A stretch of 64,000 nucleotides of DNA from Pseudomonas asuensis (GCF_014646755.1 NZ_BMNW01000003.1:372001-436000), one strand, 5' to 3'; counted from the first letter of the stretch, positions 26,250 through 37,877 are shown. Program-made: numbers and translations. Notes: generated by a model not told the origin, from the letters alone.

Positions 26250-27227
26250 ATGAAAGCACGTAATCTAGAGGGCGTCGTGGTGGTCATTACGGGCGCTTCC
26301 AGTGGTATTGGTCGAGCGGCTGCTCATGAATTTGCACGGCAGGGCGCTTCTCTGGTCTTGGCGGCGCGAGACGAAGCGGCGCTTGAGGATGTAATGGCTG
26401 AATGTACTCTCTTGGGAGGACAAGCAATTGCAGTACCTACAGACGTCACCTTAATGGAGTCTGTAGAGCAACTGGCGGAGCGCGCCCTGGCGTTTGGGCA
26501 AGGACGGATTGATGTCTGGGTTAACAATGCAGGAATTGGTGCGGTAGGCAAGTTTGACGAGACGCCCTTTGAAGCTCACGAGCGTGTCGTACAAACTGAT
26601 CTTCTAGGCTATTTACGCGGCGCCTACGCTGTTGTTCCGGTGTTCAAGCGTCAAGGCGCGGGAATATTGATCAATACCTTGTCGGTGGGCAGTTGGGTGC
26701 CACTTCCCTACGCCGTAGCTTATTCAGCGGCTAAATCAGGTTTGAGAGGATTTACTGAGGCGTTGAGGGGAGAGCTTACACGTTGGTCTGGTATTCATGT
26801 CTGCGATGTTTATCCCGCATTCATTGATACGCCAGGGTTGCGTGACGGTGGCAATTACAGTGGAAGGACGATAAAGCCTACGCCGCCTGTTTATGATGCT
26901 CGAAAGGTCGCCAGGGCCATTCTTTCCATGGCACGTTATCCGCGCAAATCGACGACAGTAGGGCAGGCCGCTACAGTGCTTCGAGCGGCTCATGCGTTAG
27001 TGCCTGGCTATGCTCGGTTGTCCCGGATCTTTATGGATCGCGCCCTGAGTCGAATGGAGCCGGTAGAGCACTCCTCGGGCAATCTGTTCGGTCCTCCCAG
27101 TGGCAATCGCAGTGTCGATGGGGGATGGCGTCGTCCTGATGAGCGCATGGTCGTGGCAGCAACCAGTGCTGCGGCGCTAGTGTTTGGGGCGTACCTGTAC
27201 CGGCGACTGACGGAGCGGTCAGATTGA
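26250..27227 (+). CDS. SDR-family oxidoreductase with C-terminal membrane anchor
   Basis: A 325-residue classical short-chain dehydrogenase. TGASSGIG (about residues 14-21) binds NAD(P), WVNNAGIG is near residue 92, and YAVAYSAAKSG near residue 155 supplies the Tyr and Lys of the active site. The chain is longer than usual; its last 25 residues (VVAATSAAALVFGAYLYRRL) form a hydrophobic segment that could tether the enzyme to the inner membrane. The substrate is unknown. The ATG at 26250 has AGAG upstream; a TTG seven codons earlier is less likely. It converges on metR. Confidence 0.88.
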   Translation: MKARNLEGVVVVITGASSGIGRAAAHEFARQGASLVLAARDEAALEDVMAECTLLGGQAIAVPTDVTLMESVEQLAERALAFGQGRIDVWVNNAGIGAVGKFDETPFEAHERVVQTDLLGYLRGAYAVVPVFKRQGAGILINTLSVGSWVPLPYAVAYSAAKSGLRGFTEALRGELTRWSGIHVCDVYPAFIDTPGLRDGGNYSGRTIKPTPPVYDARKVARAILSMARYPRKSTTVGQAATVLRAAHALVPGYARLSRIFMDRALSRMEPVEHSSGNLFGPPSGNRSVDGGWRRPDERMVVAATSAAALVFGAYLYRRLTERSD

Positions 27228-27230
27228 TCC

Positions 27231-28148
27231 CTAACGTGCCGCGCTGACGCCTTCAAGCGTAGCGAAGGATGTGTCCTTGGCTGTTAGTAAAAAGTCCTGC
27301 ATGAATGGAGCTTCCAGCATGTCTTCGCGAATCCCGGCATACAGGGTGGCATAAAGCCCTTTCTCACCCAAGCGCTTTGCAGTGACATAGCCGCGAGAGC
27401 TGTATTCATGAAGCGCCCAGTTAGGGAGGCAACAGACGCCACGGCCAGAGGCTACCAGTTGTAGCATCATGACTGTTAGCTCAGCTGTACGTATTCCGGC
27501 AGGCTCGACACCCGCTGGATCCAGGAACTGCCTGAAAATGTCCAGGCGCTCACGATCGACCGGGTAGGTGATCTGCGTTTCGTCAGCCAAGTCCTCGGGC
27601 ACAATGTAGGGTTTGTTTGCCAAAGGGTGCTGGTTAGCCATGGCCAGCTGCGCTTCATAGGTAAACAGTGGAATGTAGGTGATGCCGGTTAGATCAATTG
27701 GGTCGGACGTGACAACAAGGTCAAGATCACCGCGTGCCAGGGCGGGTAGAGGGGCAAACGAGAACCCTGAGGCGAGATCCATTTCCACTTCTGCCCAAGA
27801 GTCACGAAACTGATCGATAGTTGGCATCAGCCACTGAAAGCAGCTGTGACATTCGATAGCGATATTAAGACGTCCGGCTGTGCCACCTGCAAAGCGTGCC
27901 AAATCGCGCTCTGCACTACGAAGTTGCGGCAATACGGCATCAGCGAGTTGCAAAAGACGCAGCCCGGCACTGGTAAAGCGGACCGGCTTGGTTTTGCGAA
28001 CGAATAAGCTCAGACCAAGACGCTCTTCAAGCTCTTTGAACTGGTGAGAAAGAGCCGATTGAGTCAAATGAAGACGTTCGGCAGCTTCGACAAGGCTGTC
28101 GGCCTCACGTAGCGCATGTAGCGTTTTCAAGTGACGAAGTTCGAGCAT
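27231..28148 (-). CDS. metR: LysR-family regulator, MetR type
   Basis: A 305-residue LysR-type regulator. The winged helix-turn-helix at residues 1-60 has SLVEAAERLHLTQSALSHQFKELEERLG. The effector domain contains IAIECHSCFQWLMPTIDQFR near residue 96 and ASGRGVCCLPNWAL near residue 232, which resemble MetR, the homocysteine-responsive activator of methionine synthesis. No met gene adjoins it, so the target assignment rests on sequence resemblance only. It converges on the SDR gene with three bases between stops. Confidence 0.85.
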   Translation of the reverse strand: MLELRHLKTLHALREADSLVEAAERLHLTQSALSHQFKELEERLGLSLFVRKTKPVRFTSAGLRLLQLADAVLPQLRSAERDLARFAGGTAGRLNIAIECHSCFQWLMPTIDQFRDSWAEVEMDLASGFSFAPLPALARGDLDLVVTSDPIDLTGITYIPLFTYEAQLAMANQHPLANKPYIVPEDLADETQITYPVDRERLDIFRQFLDPAGVEPAGIRTAELTVMMLQLVASGRGVCCLPNWALHEYSSRGYVTAKRLGEKGLYATLYAGIREDMLEAPFMQDFLLTAKDTSFATLEGVSAAR

Positions 28149-28213
28149 GGCCTGGATCCTGATAAGTGCTGCAGCAGGTATCCATTATGAATGATTTCTA
28201 CGCCAAGAAGGAT

Positions 28214-28253
28214 ATGAATGAAACTGGCTCATGATTTCACCAGTTTCATTCAT
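28214..28253 (-). terminator. Perfect 14-base hairpin after glpD
   Basis: ATGAATGAAACTGG (28214-28227) and CCAGTTTCATTCAT (28240-28253) pair fully. It stands just downstream of the glpD stop on the minus strand. The U-tract is weak, so it may act as a terminator or as a 3'-end stabiliser. Confidence 0.6.
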
Positions 28254-28260
28254 CTGGCAG

Positions 28261-29802
28261 TTACGCGGCTACATAGCTGGTTTTACGAATATCCAGATTG
28301 CTCAGGTAGGTCTCCAGCTTGGCTTTATCGCTAGGTGTGAACTCAAGACCCAACTTGGTACGGCGCCAGAGAATATCGTCTGCTGTATTGGCCCATTCGT
28401 AAGCATGGAGGTAATCCGCTTCGCGCTCATACAGGTCGGCACCCAGGCATTCACCTAGATCGGCCATCTGCGTGACGCCTTCCAATAGCTTGCGAGTACG
28501 GTTGCCATAAGTAGTCGACCAGCGTTGAGCAAGCGCTGCTGGTAAGTCCTTGACCTGCATTTGTAGCTGCTTGGCCAAAGCCTCTGGCGTTGTCATCTCT
28601 TCTCCGCCAGGAAGGGTTGCGTTAGCTGTCCACGGCTGCCCCATGCTTTTGAAGAATGGTTGCAGCTGCTGCATAGCAGACTCAGCCAACTTGCGATACG
28701 TGGTTAGCTTTCCGCCAAAAATAGATAGCAGGGGTGCATCATTTTCGGGTGCCGACAGTGACAACGTGTAGTCACGAGTAATGGCCGAAGGATTATCCGA
28801 TTCGTCATCACATAGCGGCCGTACGCCCGAGAAGGTATGGAGCACATCGCTACGGGTCAGTTTTTTGCGGAAATGTGCATTCGCAACACTCAGAATGTAG
28901 TCTGTTTCCTGCTCGGTAATCTGTACGTTGGCCGGGTCGCCTTTGTACTCACGATCCGTGGTGCCGACCATGGTGTAGCGGCCCAAGTAAGGAATAGCAA
29001 AGACAATCCGGCGATCTTCGTTCTGCATGATGTAGGCGTGATCACCTTCATACAGTTTTGGTACAACGATATGGCTGCCTTGAATCAGGCGGATGCCATA
29101 GGGCGAACGTTCTTTGATGTTTTCGCGAACAATCTGGGCAACCCAGGGACCCGCCGCATTGACCAGCGCTTTTGCCTTGATCGAGAACGTGCTGCCATCC
29201 TGACGTTGAAGATTCAGGTGCCACAGCTTGTTGGCGCGGTGAGCGCTAAGGCATGTTGTACGGGTATGAATATGAGCACCACGCTCACGGGCAGCCATCG
29301 CATTGAGTACGACAAGGCGCGCGTCATCTACCCAGCAGTCAGAGTATTCAAAACCCTGACTGATGTCGCTGACCAAGGGGCTATCTGTACCAAACCGCAG
29401 ACTACGAGATGCAGGAAGCTTTTCACGTTTGCCAAGGTGGTCGTAGAGGAACAGACCTGCACGAATCATCCAGGCGGGACGTAGGTGCGGCCGGTGCGGC
29501 AGAACGAAGCGCATGGGTTTGACAATATGGGGCGCTTTAGCCAGCAGCACTTCGCGCTCGGCCAGGGCTTCACGTACCAATCGGAATTCATAATGTTCAA
29601 GATAACGCAGACCACCATGAATCAGCTTGCTACTAGCCGAGGAAGTGTGTCTTGCCAGGTCGTCACGTTCGCATAGAAAGACGGACAAGTTACGGCCTGC
29701 GGCATCGGCTGCAATACCAACACCATTGATACCACCGCCGATCACGGCGATGTCGTAGATCTCGGAAAGGGGCGGCGTCCCGAGCAAAGTGGACTGAGGC
29801 AT
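28261..29802 (-). CDS. glpD: Aerobic glycerol-3-phosphate dehydrogenase
   Basis: A 513-residue membrane-associated flavoprotein that oxidises sn-glycerol-3-phosphate to dihydroxyacetone phosphate and feeds electrons to ubiquinone. The FAD motif IAVIGGGINGVGIAADAAGR is at about residues 17-36, followed by SSKLIHGGLRYLEHYEF with the family signature. YGIRLIQGSHIVVPKL near residue 258 and FGGKLTTYRKLAESA near residue 366 are also typical. AGGAG precedes the ATG. It is the last gene of glpF-glpK-glpR-glpD, and a GlpR operator lies directly upstream. Confidence 0.97.
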   Translation of the reverse strand: MPQSTLLGTPPLSEIYDIAVIGGGINGVGIAADAAGRNLSVFLCERDDLARHTSSASSKLIHGGLRYLEHYEFRLVREALAEREVLLAKAPHIVKPMRFVLPHRPHLRPAWMIRAGLFLYDHLGKREKLPASRSLRFGTDSPLVSDISQGFEYSDCWVDDARLVVLNAMAARERGAHIHTRTTCLSAHRANKLWHLNLQRQDGSTFSIKAKALVNAAGPWVAQIVRENIKERSPYGIRLIQGSHIVVPKLYEGDHAYIMQNEDRRIVFAIPYLGRYTMVGTTDREYKGDPANVQITEQETDYILSVANAHFRKKLTRSDVLHTFSGVRPLCDDESDNPSAITRDYTLSLSAPENDAPLLSIFGGKLTTYRKLAESAMQQLQPFFKSMGQPWTANATLPGGEEMTTPEALAKQLQMQVKDLPAALAQRWSTTYGNRTRKLLEGVTQMADLGECLGADLYEREADYLHAYEWANTADDILWRRTKLGLEFTPSDKAKLETYLSNLDIRKTSYVAA

Positions 29803-29829
29803 GGGCGTCTCCTGTTATAAACGAACATC

Positions 29830-29849
29830 AATGTTCGTATTCGAACAAT
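29830..29849 (-). promoter_or_regulatory. GlpR operator upstream of glpD
   Basis: AATGTTCGTATTCGAACAAT agrees with 19 of 20 positions of the E. coli GlpR operator consensus WATKYTCGWWWWCGAWMATW. An overlapping perfect palindrome (ACGAACAT at 29821-29828 with ATGTTCGT at 29831-29838) adds a second possible site. It lies 28 bases upstream of the glpD start. Confidence 0.78.
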
Positions 29850-29955
29850 CGTAGACAAAAGAGTTGCCTTGCGCCAGTCGATTAACGATAAAAAATACCT
29901 AAAAGGAAAATAAACGAACGTAAATGAAAGAAATGTGAAAGGCCTGACACTCTGG

Positions 29956-30711
29956 TCAGGCGATTTCAAGGCGAACTTTGAATTGGGAAAGCAGGCGGGT
30001 AAAGGCTTCGTCCGGCTGGGACTCGGTAAAGAGCACATCGATCTGTTCAAGCGAGCCCAGGCGGATCATAGCGCTACGCCCGAACTTGCTAGAGTCTGCC
30101 GCGAGAAAGACTTTGCGTGCGTTCTCGAAGATCGCCTGTGAAACCCGGACTTCCTGGTAGTTGAAGTCCAGCAACGTGCCGTCCTCATCGATGCCGCTGA
30201 TGCCAACCAAGGCGTAATCCACCTTGAATTGCTTAATGAAGTCAGCTGTCGCCTGGCCTACAACACCACCGTCACTGCGCACGCTGCCGCCTGCGATCAA
30301 AACCTCAAAGTCTTCTTTTGCGCTAAGAATATTCGCCACATGAAGATTATTTGTAATGATCTTCAGGCTGCGATGGTTAAGCAGGGCATGAGCAATGGCT
30401 TCAGTGGTTGTCCCGATATTAATGAATAATGATGCGTGATCTGGAACCTGTGCTGCTACGGCTTCGGCAATGCGCCGCTTTTCATCCCGCATCTGTCCGG
30501 CACGCATGGTGTAAGCCGTATTCTCCACACTGGAGTCATGGGCTGCGCCGCCGTGATAGCGGCGTAACAGACCGCTTTCAGCCAGCTGGTTGATATCTCG
30601 GCGAATCGTCTGAGGCGTTACGGCGAAATGCTGTGCAAGCTCCTCGATGCTGACATAGCCTCGCTCGCGGACAAGGTCCAGAATATTCTGCTGACGGGGC
30701 GCCAGGCTCAT
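29956..30711 (-). CDS. glpR: Glycerol-3-phosphate regulon repressor
   Basis: A 251-residue DeoR-family repressor. The N-terminal helix-turn-helix contains [31 protein letters not shown] (read as two adjoining motifs, residues 15-45). The effector domain has [18 protein letters not shown] and [11 protein letters not shown], which form the sugar-phosphate pocket. It should repress glpFK and glpD until glycerol-3-phosphate binds. The start at 30711 is preceded by GAAGGAAG; a longer reading to 30840 only overlaps the terminator-bearing spacer after glpK. The gene order matches that of other Pseudomonas species. Confidence 0.95.
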   Translation of the reverse strand: MSLAPRQQNILDLVRERGYVSIEELAQHFAVTPQTIRRDINQLAESGLLRRYHGGAAHDSSVENTAYTMRAGQMRDEKRRIAEAVAAQVPDHASLFINIGTTTEAIAHALLNHRSLKIITNNLHVANILSAKEDFEVLIAGGSVRSDGGVVGQATADFIKQFKVDYALVGISGIDEDGTLLDFNYQEVRVSQAIFENARKVFLAADSSKFGRSAMIRLGSLEQIDVLFTESQPDEAFTRLLSQFKVRLEIA

Positions 30712-30807
30712 GCAATCTTCCTTCAACAATGGTTTGACAGGAAGAATGCCGTAGCGAGGCGCCGGGCGCCAGTTCGGTGCATCAACTTCGTTATCCTGAT
30801 GTGAAAA

Positions 30808-30827
30808 GGGCGACTTCCCAGTCGCCC
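30808..30827 (-). terminator. Intrinsic terminator between glpK and glpR
   Basis: On the minus strand GGGCGACT, a four-base loop and AGTCGCCC are followed by TTTTC. It stands directly after the glpK stop, so glpFK transcripts probably end or are attenuated here and glpR needs read-through or its own promoter. Confidence 0.75.
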
Positions 30828-30839
30828 CGTCCAGTGACA

Positions 30840-33253
<2,414 letters not shown>

Positions 33254-33311
33254 ACGAGGAGCCTCTTGATTGTTGTATTTATTGCGGTAGTAGAAAAAAA
33301 ATGAAACTACA

Positions 33312-33351
33312 TCCTTTCGGAAACGAAAAGTTAGTTTCAAAATCGAACGTT
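33312..33351 (-). promoter_or_regulatory. Tandem GlpR operators upstream of glpF
   Basis: Two 20-base sites lie end to end. The first (33312-33331) has the core TTCGGAAACGAA, and the second (33332-33351) has the core TTCAAAATCGAA. Compared with WATKYTCGWWWWCGAWMATW they show about four and three mismatches. The exact 20-base register, two DNA turns, favours cooperative repressor binding. Confidence 0.6.
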
Positions 33352-33556
33352 GTCAAAGGTTCTTCTTTCATCCCCATAGAAAATTGTGATGAGCAAAGCA
33401 GGATATTTTATGACATGCGAAACACTTGTTTGAAAGGGAACTTTATTAGGGGTGTTTCAAGCCTTGTCTAGAAAGTGGCCTGGATCAGGCGGCGTAAGGC
33501 TTTACAGGCTGTAAGGGCAAAGACAAACTGAATCGTAAAGCCATAAGGACAGAGGC

Positions 33557-34027
33557 ATGACCCCTGCGATTGACCTGCTTAAAAAACACAAGATAGCGCA
33601 CCGCGTGCTTAGCTATGTGCATGATCCCAAAGCGGCTTCATATGGGCTTGAGGCTGCAGACAAGCTAGGGCTTGAGCCGGCTCACGTGTTTAAAACGCTG
33701 CTGGCCGTGACCGAAAAGGACGAGTTACTCGTTGCCATCGTTCCGGTTGGCGGTAGCCTTGACCTGAAAGCGTTGGCCCATGCGGCTTCGGTTAAAAAAG
33801 CAGACATGGCAAATCCTCAGGTAGCCCAACGCGCAACGGGCTACCTGGTGGGTGGAATTAGCCCATTGGGACAGAAGAAGCGCTTGCGTACATTTATTGA
33901 TAGTAGTGCTGAGCATTTTCCTTTTATCTACGTCAGTGCAGGACGTCGTGGTCTTGAAGTGGAGTTATCTGCCCAGGCGCTGGCTCATCTGACAGCGGGA
34001 AAATTTGCCGAAATTGCACGATCCTAA
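33557..34027 (+). CDS. ybaK: Cys-tRNA(Pro)/Cys-tRNA(Cys) deacylase YbaK
   Basis: A 156-residue trans-editing enzyme that hydrolyses mischarged Cys-tRNA(Pro). The invariant lysine occurs in HVFKTLLA near residue 46, with ATGYLVGGISPLGQKKRLRTFID near residue 95 and ISPLG as the family core. Length is standard. The gene is divergent from glpF and monocistronic. A short G+C-rich hairpin (34029-34049) follows without a U-tract. Confidence 0.92.
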   Translation: MTPAIDLLKKHKIAHRVLSYVHDPKAASYGLEAADKLGLEPAHVFKTLLAVTEKDELLVAIVPVGGSLDLKALAHAASVKKADMANPQVAQRATGYLVGGISPLGQKKRLRTFIDSSAEHFPFIYVSAGRRGLEVELSAQALAHLTAGKFAEIARS

Positions 34028-34336
34028 AAGAGCGGTGGTTGGCCGCTCTGCCGCACGCTAGCAAGGAAGGTTGACCATTCGGTTCACTGCGCTATGGTCA
34101 ATTATTGCCGCTCTGATGTTTTTCTCTTGATTCTCACCTGGCCGCTCATGATTACAGCAGACGTTGAGTGTGCGCTTAGCACCTGAGCGTTTAGAGATGC
34201 CAGTGATCCGAGAGACCATGCACAGAGCGAGTTGCCCTGACTGTTTAGCTGTCATACACGGTGAACTGTACATTGTGACGTAGACACGTTTCGCTCATGC
34301 TGTACCAAGAACTCAAAAGAAAAGATGGAGCAAGCC
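34028..34336. other. Spacer between ybaK and the phzF-like gene
   Basis: About 309 bases. A 71-codon open frame on the minus strand with five cysteines is possible but has no ribosome site or recognisable domain. Apart from the hairpin near its left end I see nothing else. Confidence 0.4.
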
Positions 34337-35122
34337 ATGCAACTCGACTTCCACCAAATCGATGCCTTTGCTGATCGTCCCTTTGTGGGCAACCCAGCGA
34401 TGGTTTACCGCCTCGATGCATGGTTGCCAGACGATCTGATGCAAAAGATTGCAGCTGAACATAACTTGGCAGAAACAGCATTCATCCGGCGGGAAGGTGA
34501 TGTCTGGCGTATCCGCTGGTTTACTCCAAAGGTTGAGATACCGTTGTGTGGCCATGCCACCCTGGCAGCCGCTTATGTACTCTTCAATGTGTATGAGGAG
34601 GCAGGAGATAAGATCGAATTCATTTCCCGTTCCGGTACTTTGCGCGCTTATAAGGAAGAGGATGGTCTGCTGGCGCTGGATTTTCCTGCACAGGTCCCGA
34701 GTGAGATCGGCTCCACCCCTGAGCTGGAACGTGCGCTGGGCATTAGCCCAGTCGATGTACTAGGTGCTGATAAAATGCTGGTTCTATTGGAGTCCGAGGA
34801 GGCGGTGCGTAACTGCAAGCCCGATTTTGCGGCTCTGGCGCGTCTGCGTTGGCCGGGAATCATCATTACCGCGCGAGGTGAGCGATACGATTTTGTGTCT
34901 CGATTCTTTGCGCCTGGCATAGGTATTAATGAAGATCCCGTTACCGGTTCTGCGCATTGCAGCCTGATTCCTTACTGGTCGCGGCGTTTGGCGAAGCGGA
35001 TGCTACGAGCGTATCAGTGCTCGGAGCGGGGAGGGGAGCTCTGGTGCCGTCTGGACGGGGAGCGAGTCAGCATCGCTGGCCACGCGTACCGTGTTGCCAG
35101 CGGCCGTTTAATGCTTGATTAA
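34337..35122 (+). CDS. PhzF-family isomerase-like protein
   Basis: A 261-residue protein of the PhzF fold (two diaminopimelate-epimerase-like lobes). It begins FHQIDAFADRPFVGNPAMVY and has HNLAETAF near residue 41, where Glu is the catalytic acid/base of PhzF. It also has PLCGHATLAAAYVL and the C-terminal DPVTGSAHCSL. True PhzF isomerises a phenazine precursor, but no other phz gene is near, so a different small-molecule isomerisation is likely. I chose the ATG at 34337, seven bases after GGAG, over one four codons earlier. Its stop overlaps that of the convergent ABC gene by four bases. Confidence 0.88.
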   Translation: MQLDFHQIDAFADRPFVGNPAMVYRLDAWLPDDLMQKIAAEHNLAETAFIRREGDVWRIRWFTPKVEIPLCGHATLAAAYVLFNVYEEAGDKIEFISRSGTLRAYKEEDGLLALDFPAQVPSEIGSTPELERALGISPVDVLGADKMLVLLESEEAVRNCKPDFAALARLRWPGIIITARGERYDFVSRFFAPGIGINEDPVTGSAHCSLIPYWSRRLAKRMLRAYQCSERGGELWCRLDGERVSIAGHAYRVASGRLMLD

Positions 35123-36159
35123 ATTTGTGCGGCGCTGAAGGTCGTCAGCGCCGTTGCCTTGACTGCGATGCCAATCTGCTCGCCAGCGTGGTGTTCAACG
35201 AAGCCCGGAAAGGCGGCTTCGACACGAGCCCCTGAGGCCAGTGCCAACTGGTAGCGAGTGCTTGCACCTAGAAAGACCTGACTGACCACGCGTGCTGTTA
35301 GTGGGCTCCCAGGCGTGTAAAGGATGTCGTCAGGTCGAAGAAGCACACGAAGCACATCACCTTCCTTGAAGTCTTTCTGCTTGGCCTTGATGACGCCAAG
35401 TTCCGTTCGTACCGATTCAAAATCAACTGCATTGCCTGGGATGAAAAAACCCTGGCCTACAAACGTAGCCACAAAAGGTGTAGCCGGAGTTTGATACAAG
35501 CGTCCAGGTGTATCCCATTGCTCAAGATGCCCATGTTGGAAAACGCCTACTTTATCGCTTACCGCAAAGGCCTCTTCCTGATCATGAGTCACCAGAATGG
35601 CACTGGTGCCCCGTGCCTTCAAAATATCCCTGACTTCATTGCTGAGCGAGCGGCGGAGCTCAACGTCCAGGTTGGAAAAGGGCTCATCCATCAGCAGCAG
35701 GCGAGGAGAGGGAGCTAGCGCGCGGGCCAGGGCAACACGTTGTTGTTGGCCGCCGGACAGTTCATGAGGATAGCGTTGGGCCAGGTGCTCCAGTTTAACC
35801 AGAGCCATTAGCTCACTGGCAATCCGTGCGCGCTCAGGATGTTTGCGGATACCAAAAGCGATGTTATCTGCCACGCTCAGGTGAGGAAACAAGGCATAGT
35901 CTTGAAAGACCATGCCGATTTCACGCTTCTCAGGCGCCAGGGTAAATCCAGCCCGGGAAATAACGTGATCAGCCAGCCAAATTTCGCCCTGTATGACAGG
36001 CTCAAATCCGGCGATAGCGCGCAGTGTAGTGGTTTTCCCGCACCCGGACGGACCTAGCAGACAGCCGATCTCTCCAGATTCGAGTGACAGGCTTAGGTCG
36101 TTTACAACTGTACTGTCGGCATAACCGCAGGCCAGGTGGCTAAGTGTAAGGATGCTCAT
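35119..36159 (-). CDS. ABC transporter ATP-binding protein (CUT1/FbpC-like) with TOBE domain
   Basis: A 346-residue ATPase. Walker [20 protein letters not shown] is at residues 35-53, signature [17 protein letters not shown] near 134-150, Walker [13 protein letters not shown] near 155-166 and the switch His in [11 protein letters not shown] near 187-197. A C-terminal TOBE-type regulatory region follows from about residue 250. It resembles the Fe(III)/sulfate/polyamine import group. No permease or binding-protein gene is adjacent, and its start overlaps the argF stop by four bases, so it is translationally coupled to arginine synthesis. I recall the same argF-ABC pairing in P. aeruginosa. The substrate is unknown. 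Confidence 0.88.
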   Translation of the reverse strand: MSILTLSHLACGYADSTVVNDLSLSLESGEIGCLLGPSGCGKTTTLRAIAGFEPVIQGEIWLADHVISRAGFTLAPEKREIGMVFQDYALFPHLSVADNIAFGIRKHPERARIASELMALVKLEHLAQRYPHELSGGQQQRVALARALAPSPRLLLMDEPFSNLDVELRRSLSNEVRDILKARGTSAILVTHDQEEAFAVSDKVGVFQHGHLEQWDTPGRLYQTPATPFVATFVGQGFFIPGNAVDFESVRTELGVIKAKQKDFKEGDVLRVLLRPDDILYTPGSPLTARVVSQVFLGASTRYQLALASGARVEAAFPGFVEHHAGEQIGIAVKATALTTFSAAQI

Positions 36160-37073
36160 GCGTTAAGGGTGTGGGGAATCAGGAATTCCATCAATGCCTT
36201 TTGTGCATGCAGACGATTTTCTGCTTCATCCCACACAACCGCACGGGGATCTTCCAGAAGGTCATGGCTGACTTCTTCGCCGCGATGAGCAGGAAGGCAA
36301 TGCATAAACAGGACGTCATGGCTGGCCTTGTCCAGCAGCTCACGTGAGACCTGATAATCCTTGAAGGTTTGCAGACGGATTTTTGATTCTTCTTCCTGAC
36401 CCATGGATGTCCAAACGTCAGTACTGACCAGATGAGCGCCTTCCACAGCCTCTTTTGGATCACGAACAATCTGGATACGGTCGCCTGCGCGCTCGACAAA
36501 GCGGGCGTTGGGTTCAAAGCCCTCAGGGCAGGCCACGCGTAATGTGAAATCCAGCTGTTCGGCAGCTTCTATATAGCTATTGCACATATTGTTGCCATCA
36601 CCAATCCACGCAACCACCTTGCCCTGAATGCTGCCACGATGCTCGAAGAACGTCTGCATATCGGCCAATAGCTGGCATGGATGGAGGTCATCTGACAGGC
36701 CATTGATGACCGGAACCTCAGAGTTCTTGGCAAAGGTAGTCAGGGTGCTGTGGGCATATGTACGAATCATGACACCATCAAGCATCCGGGACATGACACG
36801 AGCGCAGTCATCTACCGGCTCGCCGCGACCTAGCTGAGTATCACGGGGGGACAGGAAAATGGCCTGACCGCCCAGTTGAATCATGCCCGCCTCAAAGGAC
36901 AGACGCGTACGAGTCGAGGCCTTCTCGAAAATCATGCCGAGGACACGGTTTTTCAATGGCTCGTGGCTGACACCTCGACTACGTAGTTCTTTCAGCTCAA
37001 TGCCACGGCGGATCAGCTGCAACAGCTCATCGGGAGTGCAGTCCATGAACGAAAGAAAATGCCGAGCGCTCAT
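36156..37073 (-). CDS. argF: Ornithine carbamoyltransferase (anabolic)
   Basis: A 305-residue enzyme that makes citrulline from ornithine and carbamoyl phosphate in arginine biosynthesis. The carbamoyl-phosphate motif STRTRLSFE is at residues 53-61, [11 protein letters not shown] near residue 132 and [12 protein letters not shown] near residue 266 with the catalytic Cys. The length fits the anabolic ArgF rather than the longer catabolic ArcB. Two consecutive ATG codons exist (37076 and 37073). A putative promoter lies 108-135 bases upstream. It overlaps the downstream ABC ATPase gene. Confidence 0.95.
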   Translation of the reverse strand: MSARHFLSFMDCTPDELLQLIRRGIELKELRSRGVSHEPLKNRVLGMIFEKASTRTRLSFEAGMIQLGGQAIFLSPRDTQLGRGEPVDDCARVMSRMLDGVMIRTYAHSTLTTFAKNSEVPVINGLSDDLHPCQLLADMQTFFEHRGSIQGKVVAWIGDGNNMCNSYIEAAEQLDFTLRVACPEGFEPNARFVERAGDRIQIVRDPKEAVEGAHLVSTDVWTSMGQEEESKIRLQTFKDYQVSRELLDKASHDVLFMHCLPAHRGEEVSHDLLEDPRAVVWDEAENRLHAQKALMEFLIPHTLNA

Positions 37074-37076
37074 CAT

Positions 37077-37404
37077 CAGTACCTATGAATACAGGCCAGG
37101 AGTGCCGGCCGGCTTCAAGGAAAACAGGCTACACCCAAGGCAACTGCCGCACCTGTGCGGAGGAAAGGGAAAGGCCGGATCTTATAAGTAATTTATATAT
37201 TTGCGCAAATCCCTGGCGAGGTGGCAGAAAAGAGGAGATTGCAACCGGTTATTACGCAAAAGGTAAAACTTCACAAAGATTGGAAAATTGCTCCGCTACG
37301 GTTGTTACATTTTTGTTAAATGACTACTATGCCGCCCGCCTTTCGAGGCGATGTTATTACCCCGCAACGGGGTTATTGGAAAATTGTATGCAAAGGAGTA
37401 TTGC
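37077..37404. other. Divergent spacer between argF and a lipoprotein gene
   Basis: A 328-base region carrying both promoters. The left part is G+C-rich with an argF leader, and the middle is strikingly A+T-rich (37181-37220). Besides the argF promoter and the AAAGGAG ribosome site at 37392-37398 I see no further element. Confidence 0.5.
37181..37208 (-). promoter_or_regulatory. Putative argF promoter
   Basis: On the minus strand TTGCGC (37208-37203) and TATAAG (37186-37181) are 16 bases apart. The -35 region is part of the palindrome TTGCGCAA and has some likeness to an ArgR half site (GCGC, eight bases, AA), which would suit arginine repression; that is tentative. Confidence 0.4.
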
Positions 37405-37836
37405 ATGAAACGCGTAGTGTATGCCGCTGCCTTCTCTACCTTGGCCCTGCTCACTGGCTGTGCCAGCCAGAACGTAAGTCAACCTGCTCTGCCTCTGGGT
37501 GGCACGGTTGATACCGGTCTGAAAGCAGACGTCAAAGTAGGCGAAACAATCACAGGTCAGTCTTCCGTAAACGTTCTGTTCGGTATGCTGAAGCTGGGTG
37601 GTGATAGCAAGTTCGCAGACGGCGTAACTTATGGCGGTGGTGAAGGTGGTTTTGCTCTGGGACTGGATCCAGTTTCCTCGGCCAAAGCTGCTGCAGCTTA
37701 CAAGGCTGTCAAGGCTTCGGGTGCTGACGTAATCGTTGCTCCGCGTTATGAAGTCGATGTTCAAGACTACGTGGTGTACAAGGCCGTCAACGTAAAAGTG
37801 ACTGGCCAGAAAGGCACCATCAGCTCTATCCACTAA
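37405..37836 (+). CDS. Hypothetical lipoprotein
   Basis: A 143-residue lipoprotein precursor with the lipobox LLTGC at residues 15-19. The mature protein is small, Gly/Ala/Val-rich and without further cysteines. Its end has a repeated pattern of alanine-rich helix (SAKAAAAYKAVKASGAD) followed by two strands (VIVAPRYEVDVQDY and VNVKVTGQKGTI). I do not recognise the family with confidence. AAAGGAG precedes the ATG at good distance. A perfect 11-base hairpin follows the stop. Confidence 0.7.
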   Translation: MKRVVYAAAFSTLALLTGCASQNVSQPALPLGGTVDTGLKADVKVGETITGQSSVNVLFGMLKLGGDSKFADGVTYGGGEGGFALGLDPVSSAKAAAAYKAVKASGADVIVAPRYEVDVQDYVVYKAVNVKVTGQKGTISSIH

Positions 37837-37844
37837 GGATAAGC

Positions 37845-37877
37845 TCGAACCGGCGGACATGGAGTTCGCCGGTTCGA
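37845..37877 (+). terminator. Strong hairpin after the lipoprotein gene
   Basis: TCGAACCGGCG (37845-37855) pairs with CGCCGGTTCGA (37867-37877). No U-tract follows, so it may protect the 3' end or assist factor-dependent termination. Confidence 0.55.

Noticed and set aside
34058-34273. 71-codon minus-strand frame with five cysteines
   Set aside because: No ribosome site, no signal peptide and no recognised family; it could be real but the sequence alone does not support it.
34337-35122. Phenazine biosynthesis locus
   Set aside because: Only a PhzF-fold protein is present; no other phz gene is near, so phenazine production is not supported.
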